DNA of 64,000 bases from Rhizosaccharibacter radicis (GCA_024508355.1 JAMZEJ010000005.1:293354-357353); one strand, 5' to 3'; shown: positions 9,216 through 18,519, counted from the stretch's first letter. Notes: a model not told the origin generated them from the letters alone. Made by a program: numbers and translations.

Positions 9216-10103
9216 CTAGGCTCGTGCGCCGGCGCGGAAGACCGAGCGCGGATAAACGCCCAGCACCCGCACGAGGTCGGAAAAGAAGCCCAGTTCCTCC
9301 AGGGCGTTGGCCAGCCCGCGATCCGCGGGATGGCCGTCCACATCGAGCATGAACTGCGTCGCGGAGAACGAGCCGTTCTCCATGTAGCTTTCCAGCCGGG
9401 TCATGTTGATGTTGTTGGTGGCGAAGCCGCCGAGCGCCTTGTAGAGCGCCGCCGGCACGTTGCGGACCCGGAACAGGATCGTGGTCATGCAATCGCCGCG
9501 TTCGGGCGGCGGCACCACGGCGTTCCGCGCGCACACATAGAAGCGGGTGGTGTTGTGCGCGGCATCCTCCACGTTGCGCCGGAGCACGGCGAGGCCGTGC
9601 AGTTCGGCCGCCAGCTCGGACGCCACCGCCGCGTCCTCCGGGCGGTTCCACTGCTTCACCAGCGCCGCGGCGCCGGCGGTGTCGAACTCGATCACCGGCT
9701 CCAGGGCCAGCTCGCGGATCAGCCCCCGGACCTGGCTCATCGCGACGGGATGGGTGTGCAGCCGCCGGACCTGCTCGATCCGCGCCCCCGGCACGCCCAG
9801 CAGGCAATGTTCCACGCGCTGGAAATGCTCGCCCACGATGTGCAGACCGCTTTCCGGCAGCAGCGCATGGATGTCGGGCACCCGCCCGGCCAGGCTGTTC
9901 TCGCAGGCAAGCATGCCCAGCGCCGCACGACCGTCGCGCACCGCCGCGATCGCATCGGCGAAGGTGTCGCACGGCAGGGTGTCGCGACCGGGAAACGCCG
10001 TGCGGCAGGCCAGATCGGAATACGCGCCGCGGGTGCCCTGAAAGGCGATCGGCCCGGTCGTGGGAAGCGCCGGTTCGAGAAGCGTGGCGGCGGGATCGGT
10101 CAT
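9216..10103 (-). CDS. pheA: prephenate dehydratase
   Basis: Converts prephenate to phenylpyruvate in phenylalanine synthesis. The 295-residue product is a monofunctional dehydratase without a chorismate mutase domain. The catalytic domain (about 17-190) shows FQGTRGAYS and the NTTRF motif at 184-188 with the essential Thr. An ACT domain from about 207 carries the Phe-binding site. In place of the usual ESRP this protein reads LESYMENG at 237-244, a variant that may alter feedback inhibition. The divergent neighbour is a cytochrome c gene, followed by hisN, an order I recall from other alphaproteobacteria. Confidence 0.95.
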   Translation of the reverse strand: MTDPAATLLEPALPTTGPIAFQGTRGAYSDLACRTAFPGRDTLPCDTFADAIAAVRDGRAALGMLACENSLAGRVPDIHALLPESGLHIVGEHFQRVEHCLLGVPGARIEQVRRLHTHPVAMSQVRGLIRELALEPVIEFDTAGAAALVKQWNRPEDAAVASELAAELHGLAVLRRNVEDAAHNTTRFYVCARNAVVPPPERGDCMTTILFRVRNVPAALYKALGGFATNNINMTRLESYMENGSFSATQFMLDVDGHPADRGLANALEELGFFSDLVRVLGVYPRSVFRAGARA

Positions 10104-10315
10104 GGAAACGGGTCCGGGGAACGGCGTGCGAAACGGAGGGCGCCGCTTCCCATAGGGCCGGTGCCTCCCTAAGGAAAGCGGGCAGCATCCCGGCGATCCG
10201 GAAGCGCCGGCACCGGAACGGATCTTGCACGCGGTTGTCGCCGGATACGGGAAACGGCCCCGGGCGGCACGGTATCGAGATCAATCGGCCGGCGGCTGGC
10301 CGGTGAAGCGGAGCG

Positions 10316-11428
10316 ATGGACAGCAACGACCTCAACAAGGCAGGCGCCGCGCTGCTGGTGGCCCTGCTGGCGGCCGGGGGGGCCGCCCTGCTGGGTGACG
10401 TGCTGGTGCCACCGGCGGCGCCGATCCCGCCCGCCTTCACCATCGGGGCGCCGGCCGGGTCCGGCACGGCACCAAGCGCCGCCGCGACGCCGTCCGGCGG
10501 GATCGCGCCGATCGCCGACCGGCTCGCGCATGCGGACGCTTCCCGCGGCCATGCGGTGGCGGCAGCGCTTTGCTCGGCCTGCCACAGCCTGGAGAAGAAC
10601 GGCGAGACCATGGTGGGTCCGCCGCTGTGGAACGCGTTCGGACGGCCGATCGCCGAGGTCGCGGATTACGTCTTCTCGCCGGCGCTGAAGGCCCATCACG
10701 GTCGCTGGACGGCGGAAGCCCTGGATTCCTGGCTGCTGCGTCCGCAGGATTTCGCGCCCGGCACCCGCATGGGCTTCGCCGGCATCCCGGACGCCGCCAA
10801 GCGGGCGGACGTGGTGGCGTTTCTTGAAACGCTGTCCGATGCCGGAAAGGACGATGGCGCCCACGCGACGGCGGCAGGACCCGCGACGGCCGCGGCGAGC
10901 GCACCGGGAAGCTCGCCGGCAAGCGCGGCGCTCCCTACCGGTCGGCCGGTGCCGGGCCCGGCGGTGCAAGGCGCATCGGGCCACACGTCGGCCGATGCTC
11001 GACCGCCCGTCGCCCCCGCCGGTCCGCAGGGCCCGGGATCGCCCCCATCGGATGCGAAGCCGTCCTCCGCGACTTCCGACGCCGCGTTCGCCGCGCTGGT
11101 GGACGGAGCGGACCCGAACCATGGCGAGGCCCTGGCGGCCGCGAGCTGCGGCATGTGCCACAGCTTCGACAAGGACGGGCCCGACATGATGGGCCCGGCA
11201 CTGCACGACGCATTCGACGCCCCGGTCGCCGCGCGGTCCGGATACGCCTATTCCCCCGCCCTCCGGTCGCACGGCGGCCGGTGGACGATCGAAGCGCTGG
11301 ATGGCTGGCTGCGCGACCCTCGGGCGACGGTGCCCGGCACGCGGATGATGTTTCCCGGCCTGCCGTCCGCCCCGGACCGCGCCGCCGTGATCGCGTTCCT
11401 CCGGAGCCTGCGGGCGCCGCCCCGCTGA
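10316..11428 (+). CDS. membrane-anchored two-haem cytochrome c (tandem c2-type domains)
   Basis: A 370-residue protein with one N-terminal helix (about 8-30) as signal anchor, then two similar cytochrome c domains in the periplasm. The first has haem site CSACH at 86-90 and the likely axial Met in PGTRMGF. The second has CGMCH at 278-282 and Met in PGTRMMF. Between them is a Pro/Ala/Ser-rich linker of roughly 80 residues. Both domains share the pattern GPPLWNAFGRP / GPALHDAFDAP, so they arose by duplication. The usual neighbour of pheA and hisN is a single-haem CycM-type protein. Role: electron carrier in respiration. Confidence 0.9.
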   Translation: MDSNDLNKAGAALLVALLAAGGAALLGDVLVPPAAPIPPAFTIGAPAGSGTAPSAAATPSGGIAPIADRLAHADASRGHAVAAALCSACHSLEKNGETMVGPPLWNAFGRPIAEVADYVFSPALKAHHGRWTAEALDSWLLRPQDFAPGTRMGFAGIPDAAKRADVVAFLETLSDAGKDDGAHATAAGPATAAASAPGSSPASAALPTGRPVPGPAVQGASGHTSADARPPVAPAGPQGPGSPPSDAKPSSATSDAAFAALVDGADPNHGEALAAASCGMCHSFDKDGPDMMGPALHDAFDAPVAARSGYAYSPALRSHGGRWTIEALDGWLRDPRATVPGTRMMFPGLPSAPDRAAVIAFLRSLRAPPR

Positions 11429-11717
11429 GGAGTCGGGCGAGCCGCGGCTCGCGATTACGGTCCTGGGGAACGTTTCGACCGCAGGTCGGAATGGTGGTCG
11501 ATGGCCCGTCCGGTCCTGCGGCGAGCGATGACCTGTCCTCGGCGGCGACCAAACGATCGCGGCGGCCCCGATATACCCGGCGTCCAGGAAGGCCGAAACT
11601 CCCCGGCAAGCAACGGCGGCCACGGGGCCTTACCTTGACCCGCCGCCCCGATCCCCTGCTCACGCGGGCGCGGCCACGCTACATGCTTCCGCGAGATCCG
11701 TTCCCGGAGTTCCAGCC

Positions 11718-12527
11718 ATGCTCGACCCCGTCACCCGCGACCGCGCCCTTCAGGCCGCCGAGGCCGCCGTCGAGGTGGCAGGCAGCGTGATCCGGCCGTT
11801 CTTCCGTTCGGGGATCGCCACGCACACCAAGGACGACCGCAGTCCCGTCACGATCGCCGATCGCACCGCCGAGCGGGTAATGCGCGCCGTTCTGACCGAG
11901 CGCATGCCCGAGGCAGGCATCCTCGGCGAGGAGTTCGGGCTGGAACAACCGGAGGCGAGGCTGCGCTGGGTGCTGGACCCCCTGGACGGGACGCGCGCCT
12001 TCATCACCGGCCGCCCCACCTTCGGCATCCTCCTGGCGCTGCTGGTCGACGACGAGCCGGTGCTGGGCCTGATCGACCAGCCGGTGCTGCGCGAGCGCTG
12101 GACGGGAGTGGCGGGCCGACCCACGCGATTCACCGGCCCCTTCGGCGGTGGCACGGCAGGCATCGCCACCACCCGGCGCGGGATGGCGCTGTCGGAAGCG
12201 GAACTCTCCTGCACTGCGCCGGGCATGATGGACGACCGGACGCGCCCGGGCTTCCAGCGCCTGGAGGCGGCGGTCAGGCGGTCCTCCTGGGGGGGTGATT
12301 GCTACGGCTACGGCCTGCTGGCCCTGGGACAGATCGACGTGGTGGCCGAACGCGACATGAAGCCGTGGGACTGGGCGGCGCTGGTGCCGGTGGTGGAAGG
12401 CGCCGGCGGCCGGATCACCGACTGGTCCGGCCGCCCGCTCCGCGCCGACGGGGACGGCAGCGTGCTGGCGGTGGGGGATCCGGCGCTGCTGGCGCCGTGC
12501 GTCGCCTGCCTGTCCGCCGCGGCGTAG
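11718..12527 (+). CDS. hisN: histidinol-phosphatase, inositol monophosphatase family
   Basis: Predicted to dephosphorylate L-histidinol phosphate in histidine synthesis. The 269-residue protein has the metal-binding motifs of the inositol monophosphatase fold: GEE at 70-72, DPLDGTRAF at 87-95 and a C-terminal KPWDWAA. The residues RAF after DGT and the following GRPTFG are typical of the HisN subgroup rather than SuhB (DGTTNF). A GGAG ribosome site lies eight bases before the ATG at 11718. The neighbourhood with pheA and the cytochrome c gene supports the call. A broader phosphatase activity cannot be excluded. Confidence 0.85.
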   Translation: MLDPVTRDRALQAAEAAVEVAGSVIRPFFRSGIATHTKDDRSPVTIADRTAERVMRAVLTERMPEAGILGEEFGLEQPEARLRWVLDPLDGTRAFITGRPTFGILLALLVDDEPVLGLIDQPVLRERWTGVAGRPTRFTGPFGGGTAGIATTRRGMALSEAELSCTAPGMMDDRTRPGFQRLEAAVRRSSWGGDCYGYGLLALGQIDVVAERDMKPWDWAALVPVVEGAGGRITDWSGRPLRADGDGSVLAVGDPALLAPCVACLSAAA

Positions 12528-12619
12528 ATCGCGGCCGCCCTCCCCTCCCCCGCTCCCGTGGGAGGATGGCAGCCATAACCGCCGGCCCGCTATCAAGGAC
12601 GGGCACGATCCGCTAGGGG

Positions 12620-12639
12620 CTTCGGTTCGATCGCCGAAG
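12620..12639 (+). promoter_or_regulatory. inverted repeat overlapping the serA ribosome site
   Basis: CTTCGG (12620-12625) and CCGAAG (12634-12639) form a 6-bp stem with an eight-base loop. The right arm runs into the AAGGAG ribosome site of serA, 14 bases before its ATG. Folded, it would partly hide that site. The stem is seen; any control function is inference. Confidence 0.3.
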
Positions 12640-12653
12640 GAGTTCGACCGCCG

Positions 12654-13898
12654 ATGGCCAGCCCTCTTTCACTGCCCAAGGACCTGATCCGCATCCTGCT
12701 GCTGGAAGGCGTGCACGACAGCGCGGTGGAAGCGTTCGCGTCCGCCGGCTACGCCACCGTGACCCGGCTGCCGCGCGCGCTGGACGGCGAGGCGCTGGCC
12801 GAGGCGCTGGAAGGGGTGCACATCCTGGGGATCCGCTCGCGCACGCAGGTGACGCCGGAGATCGTCGCGGCGGCGGACAAGCTGTTCGCCATCGGCTGCT
12901 TCTGCATCGGCACCAACCAGGTGGCGCTCGGCGACACCGCCATCCGTGGCATCCCCGTGTTCAACGCGCCCTTCAGCAACACCCGCAGCGTGGCCGAGCT
13001 GGTGATGGGCCAGATCGTGATGCTGATGCGGCGCATCTTCCCCAAGTCGATCGGCGCGCACGCCGGGGAATGGGACAAGTCGGCCGCCGACAGCTGGGAG
13101 GTGCGCGGCAAGACGCTGGGCATCGTCGGCTATGGCTCGATCGGCTCCCAGCTCTCGGTGCTGGCCGAGGCCTTCGGCATGCGGGTGGTCTATTACGACG
13201 TGGTGGACAAGCTGCCGCACGGCAACGCGTTGCCGGCTCCCAGCCTCAACGTGCTGCTGGCGCAGAGCGACGTGGTGAGCCTTCATGTTCCCGAAACGCC
13301 GGAAACCAACGGCATGTTCGGCGACGGGCAGATCCGGATGATGAAGCCGGGCTCCTTTCTCATCAACAACGCCCGCGGCCATGTGGTGGACATCGACGCG
13401 CTGGCGCAGGCGTTGCGCAGCCGCCACCTGCTCGGCGCCGCGGTGGACGTGTTTCCGCGCGAACCGCGTTCCAACGCCGACCGCTTCGTGTCGCCGCTGC
13501 AAGGCCTCGACAACGTCATCCTCACGCCGCACATCGGTGGCTCCACCGCGGAAGCGCAGGAGCGGATCGGCGTGGAGGTCGCCCGCAAGCTGGTCGAGTA
13601 CTCCGACGTCGGCGCCACCTTCGGGGCGGTGAACTTCCCGCAGGTGCAGCTTCCCACCCGCCCGCGGGGAACGCGCTTCATGCACGTGCATCGCAATGCG
13701 CCTGGCATCCTGAGCCGCATCAACGAGATCTTCTCCGGCATCGGCGCCAACATCACCGCGCAATACCTGCAAACGGACGGGGAGCTCGGCTACGTGGTGG
13801 TGGAAGCCGAAACCCCGCGCAGCGAGGACGCCGGCATCCTGGACGCGATGCGCGCCCTGAACGGGACCATCCGCGCCCGGCTGCTCTACCAGCGCTGA
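12654..13898 (+). CDS. serA: D-3-phosphoglycerate dehydrogenase
   Basis: First step of serine synthesis: 3-phosphoglycerate to 3-phosphohydroxypyruvate with NAD. At 414 residues it is the E. coli-type length with one C-terminal ACT domain. Seen in the sequence: the N-terminal catalytic half, the Rossmann motif GIVGYGSIGS around 156-165, the D-isomer-specific dehydrogenase signature HVPETPETNGMFG, the catalytic His in LTPHIGGSTAEAQ, and the ACT region from about 340 (RNAPGILSRINEIFSGIGAN) that binds serine as inhibitor in this type. The ATG at 12654 follows AAGGAG. Confidence 0.96.
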   Translation: MASPLSLPKDLIRILLLEGVHDSAVEAFASAGYATVTRLPRALDGEALAEALEGVHILGIRSRTQVTPEIVAAADKLFAIGCFCIGTNQVALGDTAIRGIPVFNAPFSNTRSVAELVMGQIVMLMRRIFPKSIGAHAGEWDKSAADSWEVRGKTLGIVGYGSIGSQLSVLAEAFGMRVVYYDVVDKLPHGNALPAPSLNVLLAQSDVVSLHVPETPETNGMFGDGQIRMMKPGSFLINNARGHVVDIDALAQALRSRHLLGAAVDVFPREPRSNADRFVSPLQGLDNVILTPHIGGSTAEAQERIGVEVARKLVEYSDVGATFGAVNFPQVQLPTRPRGTRFMHVHRNAPGILSRINEIFSGIGANITAQYLQTDGELGYVVVEAETPRSEDAGILDAMRALNGTIRARLLYQR

Positions 13899-14101
13899 CC
13901 CGCTCCCGGCCGGCCTCGCCGCCGAGGAGCGGCGGTTGAGGATTGCTTCACTTTTGGCGGGCTAACATCGGATCCTCGGCGGTCCTGTCGACGGGGCGTA
14001 TCCCGCGCCCGGAGGGGCTGCCCGCGTGGTGGGCGGGAGCGAGCCGGGGTTGCCACGCGCATCCCGCCGCGACGCCAGCCCGAGCCCGGAGCCGGACGGT
14101 C

Positions 14102-15211
14102 TTGAGCAGCATCCTCACCCGTTCCTGGGCGGCGGACGTGCCGGCGCCGCGGCCGGACGGACCGGCGGATCCCGGCGTGCTGGTGCCGTTCACCGCCCCG
14201 CAACTCAGCGGCGTGCGGGCGCGACGCCACGACGCGCCGGTGGAATATCTCCTGCCGAACCTCGCCGGCGGCCGCGGCACCTATGTGGCTCCCTGGCCCA
14301 TGGTGGCCGAGCTGACCGGGCCTTCCCTGCACGACATCGTGCTGGCGCAGCGCCTGGCGGCCCAGCCGCTGCTGTCGCCAGCCATCGTGCGGGAACAGGC
14401 GCGACTGGTCGCGCTTGAAGGCTATGCCGGCCGCGCGGCCGCGCTGGAAGCGGCCCGGGGCCGGGACAGCATCGCGGCGGATGCCGCCACCTTGCGCGGC
14501 GGGCTGGTGTCGGTGCTGCTTCACCGTGCCGGGCTGGACCGCCGCGGCCTGCCGGCCGACCCCCAGACCGCGCCGGTCCGGGAGATCGCCAGGCTCATCG
14601 GCTGGGAGCCATCGCAGCTCGACGGGGTGCTGGGCGGCATCGCGGACGCGTTCCTGTCCGTCGGCACCGCGAGCGCCCCACGCCGGATGCGTCGTTTGCT
14701 GCGCCTCATGACCGAGGTGCTGCCGTCCATGGAAGAGGAACAGGCGCGCCTGTCGCACGACCACGGCACGGACGCGGCCCGGCCCCACCTTCCGTCGCAG
14801 CTGCTCCGGCGCCTCGCGAGCGATCTGGCCCAGGCCATCGCCCAGGCCAACAGCTTCCTGTCGGGAATCGACCGGACGCTGGCCGATCCGGGGATGCTGA
14901 TCGATTTCTTCCGGACCGACGCGATCGCCGCCGCGGCGCCGGTCGCGGCGATGGACAACCTGCTCGACGGCTGGGACCGCGTTTGTTTGTCCTGGCAGCA
15001 TGCCGGCACCGTGTCGGAACGACATGCGCTGATCCCCATTATGGGGCTTTATGCAGGCGGCAGACCGCAGCCGGACGGTGGCGGCAAGGGAAGCTACGCC
15101 CCGCCGCCCTTCCTGGACACCGGCCAGGGCGGCGCCGCCCTGATTTCGATGCGTTCCCGGAACGAACACGTAAGGGCCAGGGAACTGGCGCTCGACCATG
15201 ACCCCTCCTGA
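14102..15211 (+). CDS. uncharacterised protein A, paired with next gene
   Basis: I do not recognise the family. The frame codes for about 369 residues from the TTG at 14102 (a GGAG lies ten bases upstream). It also stays open to another TTG at 13943, but that extra part starts in AT-rich, promoter-like DNA. The protein is soluble in appearance, with no signal peptide or membrane helix. It has a central helical stretch with MRRLLRLMTEVLPSMEEEQ and a Gly-rich region near the end. It overlaps the next gene by 14 bp, so both are likely expressed together. The comM-type gene follows. Codon use matches the neighbours, so it looks like a genuine gene. Confidence 0.65.
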   Translation: MSSILTRSWAADVPAPRPDGPADPGVLVPFTAPQLSGVRARRHDAPVEYLLPNLAGGRGTYVAPWPMVAELTGPSLHDIVLAQRLAAQPLLSPAIVREQARLVALEGYAGRAAALEAARGRDSIAADAATLRGGLVSVLLHRAGLDRRGLPADPQTAPVREIARLIGWEPSQLDGVLGGIADAFLSVGTASAPRRMRRLLRLMTEVLPSMEEEQARLSHDHGTDAARPHLPSQLLRRLASDLAQAIAQANSFLSGIDRTLADPGMLIDFFRTDAIAAAAPVAAMDNLLDGWDRVCLSWQHAGTVSERHALIPIMGLYAGGRPQPDGGGKGSYAPPPFLDTGQGGAALISMRSRNEHVRARELALDHDPS

Positions 15212-16481
15212 CCGTCCACGATCCACTCCCGCCGCGATCCATGTCCGGGGCTTGTCGCAAGAGCTGCGGCATGCGAGCGACAACAAGATCCTCCAGGTCA
15301 CGCGGATGGTGGACATGCTGCCCGAACGGGGGCCGGCCGACCTGCTGCTTGAGCCTGTCCGGGCGCGGCTCGCGATGCTGCGCCCTGTCCGGCCAATGAC
15401 GCGGCTTCGTCTGCTGCTGACGCCGGCCGATCCCGTGCTGGTGCCGGCCAAGTCCTGGCATCCGGACGCCCTTACCCTGCCGCGCTCCATCATCGCGCCC
15501 CTGGTGTCCCTCATCGCGCCCACGCCGGAAGATGTGCGCGGGCTCAACGGCCAGGTCCCCGGTGACGTGTCCGACGGCGCGGCCCTCACCAGATTGGGCG
15601 CACCGTTATGGGCCGATACCGCGCGCCGCCTGACGGAGCGTGACCTTCCCGCCGCATGGTCCAGCCGGGAATGGCAAGCGCAACACGGCTTGACGGTGAC
15701 CGTTCTGGCTCCGCTGTTGCGGGCGCTCCGGTTGCTGCTGGAACAGGCGGTGACGTTGCGCCAGATGCCGACGCTGTCGGACGCGCCGCTTGAAGCGTCG
15801 CTCGCGGAGGTTCTGGCGGCAGGATCGGCGGCGGGTCCCCTGGGTTGGGGCGTGATGCTCGCCATGGTGCTGGGCACCTGCCGCGCCGAACTCGTGATGC
15901 CCATCATGCAGCGCTTCATGCGCGACCAGCGGCTCGCCGGGCCGTATGCGGCCGGACTCGAGAAGGCCGCGAAGGAGATGCTGGACCGGATCGAGGACCG
16001 GATCGACGCGATTCTTCCGGAAGCGCCGCTCGACGCCGCTCTCGCTTCCGAGCGGATCGCCCTGGCGGAGAAGGTCGGCGGCTTCAACAGGCTCGACCAG
16101 CGGCCGCCCGAGGAACAGCGTCGCACGTCCCGCCTGCGCTTGAAGCTGATCGAAACCAATCATGCCCTGTTCGAACGTAGCCTGAGAGCGAGACTGCTGC
16201 CGCCCGTGGGCACCGCGGTGATGCCCGCGACCGGCGATCCCGGAGCGCGGGACGAAACGGTTCACACTCTGGAAGCGGAAGCGCAGCACTTGCGAGGCTT
16301 GGCCATCGCCGCGAAACGGCTGGGCGATGGGGAACGCTACGAGCGGCTGCTGCAGGAAGCCGCCGCCCGCTACGCCGCGCCGCCCCGGGCGGAGTCGCTG
16401 CCGCTGGTGGACAGGATGCGCCTGGTGGAACTGTTCGCAGGACCCGAGGCCGCGTGGGCGATGAGGCCGCCGGCACCTTGA
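15198..16481 (+). CDS. uncharacterised protein B, paired with previous gene
   Basis: A 427-residue protein of no family known to me. It has no signal peptide. Features seen: a short motif VRGLSQELRHASDNKILQ near the start, a Gly/Ala-rich hydrophobic patch around 205-240 (GPLGWGVMLAMVLGTCRAEL), which could be a buried helix or a single membrane pass, and then a long charged helical region to about 400 with probable coiled-coil segments (EKAAKEMLDRIEDRIDAIL). The start ATG at 15198 overlaps the end of protein A. Together they form a two-gene unit that may act as a complex. Function unknown. Confidence 0.65.
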   Translation: MTPPDRPRSTPAAIHVRGLSQELRHASDNKILQVTRMVDMLPERGPADLLLEPVRARLAMLRPVRPMTRLRLLLTPADPVLVPAKSWHPDALTLPRSIIAPLVSLIAPTPEDVRGLNGQVPGDVSDGAALTRLGAPLWADTARRLTERDLPAAWSSREWQAQHGLTVTVLAPLLRALRLLLEQAVTLRQMPTLSDAPLEASLAEVLAAGSAAGPLGWGVMLAMVLGTCRAELVMPIMQRFMRDQRLAGPYAAGLEKAAKEMLDRIEDRIDAILPEAPLDAALASERIALAEKVGGFNRLDQRPPEEQRRTSRLRLKLIETNHALFERSLRARLLPPVGTAVMPATGDPGARDETVHTLEAEAQHLRGLAIAAKRLGDGERYERLLQEAAARYAAPPRAESLPLVDRMRLVELFAGPEAAWAMRPPAP

Positions 16482-16606
16482 GCGCTTCCGTGCGTCCGTG
16501 CGGAACCCTTCACCGTCGCTTAAGCTCCACGTCCTAGGCTCGTCGGAGCACGGCCCCCGGGAGCCGGGATTTCGATCGCTGCGCGCCAGAAAGGCCACCG
16601 ACGGGC

Positions 16607-18100
16607 ATGACCATCGCTTGCGTCCAGAGCTTCAGCTTCGTGGGCATCACCGCCGTGCCTGTGCAGGTGCAGGTCCAGATTTCCAATGGTCTGCCGGCCT
16701 TCCTGCTCGTGGGACTGGCCGACAAGGCCGTCGGCGAAGCGCGCGAACGCGTCCGTGCGGCGCTCACCGCGATGGGCCTGTCGCTGCCGCCCAAGCGGGT
16801 TCTGATCAATCTCGCCCCGGCGGACCTCCAGAAGGAGGGCAGCCATTTCGATCTGCCGATCGCGCTGGCGGTTCTGGCGGCGATGGAGGTGCTGCCGCGG
16901 GAAGAGCTTGCCGGTTTCGCCGCACTCGGGGAGATGTCCCTGGACGGCCGCCTGAACCCGGTGACCGGCGTGCTGCCTGCCGCGCTCGCGGCGTCGGCCG
17001 CGGATCTCGGGTTGATCTGCCCGGAGCGACAGGGCGGCGAAGCGGCATGGGCCGGACGCATCGAGGTGCTGGCCGCGCCGGATCTCCTGTCGCTGGTCAA
17101 TCACTTCAAAGGGCAACAGGTACTGACGCCGCCGGAAACGGCGGGAATCGCCGCGAGGGAGAAGTGCCCGGACCTATCCGACGTCCGCGGCATGGAGGTA
17201 GCGAAGCGAGCGATCGAGATCGCCGCCGCCGGCGCCCACAGCATGATGATGATCGGGCCGCCCGGCGCCGGTAAGTCAATGCTGGCCGCACGCCTCCCCG
17301 GCCTCCTGCCCGACCTGACGAGCGCGGAAGCGCTGGAGGTCAGCATGATCCACAGCATCGCCGGGCTGCTGGAAGGCGGCCGCTTGCTGACGCGGCCGCC
17401 TTTCCGCGAGCCGCACCATTCCGCGACCCAGGCGGCGATCGTCGGCGGCGGTCCCCGTGCGAAGCCCGGCGAGGTGAGCTTGGCCCATCGCGGCGTGCTT
17501 TTTCTCGACGAGTTGCCCGAACTGCCCCGCGCCTCGCTCGAGGCGCTGCGGGCCCCGATCGAGACCGGACGCACCACCATCGCCCGCGCGGCCGCGCACG
17601 TGACCTATCCGGCACGGTTCCAGCTCGTGGCCGCGATGAACCCCTGCCGGTGCGGACATCTCGGTGATCCAGGCCGTGAATGTCGCCGAGCGCCCCGGTG
17701 CGGCGAGGAGTACACGGGCAAGCTGAGCGGTCCGATGCTCGATCGCATCGACATCACGGTATCGATGCAGCCGGTGTCTCCCGCCGAGATCGCCCGGGCG
17801 CCGATGGGCGAGAGCAGTGCCGTCGTCGCCGCCCGGGTGGCCGCCGCCCGCGCCCGGCAGCATCTCCGGCAGGACGGGATGCACAACATGGAAGCATCGC
17901 CGGATGGGTTCCGGATCGCTGAAGAAGGTCGGCTCCTGGCGGAACAGGCCGCCGACCGTCTGCGCCTGTCCGGACGCGGCTTCACCCGGTTGCTGCGAGT
18001 GGCGCGCACCATCGCCGACCTCGCCGACACCGACGACGTGCATCGCGCGCACGTCGCTGAAGCCCTCAGCTTCCGTCAGCGCATCCACACGCACGCGTGA
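16607..18100 (+). CDS. comM: YifB/ComM-family Mg-chelatase-like AAA+ ATPase
   Basis: A 497-residue AAA+ protein. The N-terminal ChlI-type domain (about 1-170) begins TIACVQSFSFVGI. The central Mg-chelatase ATPase domain has Walker A GPPGAGKSM near 219-227 and Walker B LFLDELPE. A Cys cluster (CRCGHLGDPGREC) follows in the family position, then a C-terminal helical domain. In Vibrio, ComM is a helicase that extends branch migration during natural transformation. In alphaproteobacteria its role is less studied. The gene symbol rests on family membership. It follows the two uncharacterised genes by 125 bp. Confidence 0.9.
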   Translation: MTIACVQSFSFVGITAVPVQVQVQISNGLPAFLLVGLADKAVGEARERVRAALTAMGLSLPPKRVLINLAPADLQKEGSHFDLPIALAVLAAMEVLPREELAGFAALGEMSLDGRLNPVTGVLPAALAASAADLGLICPERQGGEAAWAGRIEVLAAPDLLSLVNHFKGQQVLTPPETAGIAAREKCPDLSDVRGMEVAKRAIEIAAAGAHSMMMIGPPGAGKSMLAARLPGLLPDLTSAEALEVSMIHSIAGLLEGGRLLTRPPFREPHHSATQAAIVGGGPRAKPGEVSLAHRGVLFLDELPELPRASLEALRAPIETGRTTIARAAAHVTYPARFQLVAAMNPCRCGHLGDPGRECRRAPRCGEEYTGKLSGPMLDRIDITVSMQPVSPAEIARAPMGESSAVVAARVAAARARQHLRQDGMHNMEASPDGFRIAEEGRLLAEQAADRLRLSGRGFTRLLRVARTIADLADTDDVHRAHVAEALSFRQRIHTHA

Positions 18101-18144
18101 TCCGGGATAACAGGAACAAAACGCGCACAGAGCGTTGAGCCGAC

Positions 18145-18378
18145 ATGAGCAACAACCCGAAAGCACCGGCGGACGAGCAGGCAGTGCCGTCGAACGCCGA
18201 GAAAGACCCCGATAACTGGACCACGGGTGGCGAGACCATGACCGGCGCCCAGGCCTCGTATCTACGCACCCTGTCGGAAGAAGCAGGCGAGCCGTTCGAC
18301 GAGACATTGTCGAAGGCCGATGCGTCGAAGCGGATCGATGAGCTTCAGGCAGCCACCGGGCGAGGCAAGAACCACTGA
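18145..18378 (+). CDS. DUF3072 domain small protein
   Basis: A 77-residue hydrophilic protein. The block DPDNWTTGGETMTGAQASYL and the following TLSEEAGE...LSKADASKRIDELQ match the DUF3072 pattern: a short helical protein with a Trp and a SAP-like C-terminal half. Function is unknown, though members often occur next to stress or DNA-related genes. It starts at an ATG 44 bp after the ComM-family gene and may share its transcript. It ends in front of a convergent operon. Confidence 0.85.
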   Translation: MSNNPKAPADEQAVPSNAEKDPDNWTTGGETMTGAQASYLRTLSEEAGEPFDETLSKADASKRIDELQAATGRGKNH

Positions 18379-18519
18379 CCGGAAAGCCGGCAATCACCGG
18401 TACGCCATCGGTGGGTCCGGGGATCACCGGAACTAGTGTTTCCTGGTTCGGGCCGATCGGCTCGCGACCCTCGCACGATGCCTGCAGACGATGCTTGAAG
18501 CCGCAAGACTGGCGGATGC

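Noticed and set aside
13943..14101. TTG start at 13943 for uncharacterised protein A
   Set aside because: The added segment begins in AT-rich, promoter-like DNA and has poor codon bias. The TTG at 14102 has a ribosome site at acceptable spacing, so it was preferred, though not with certainty.
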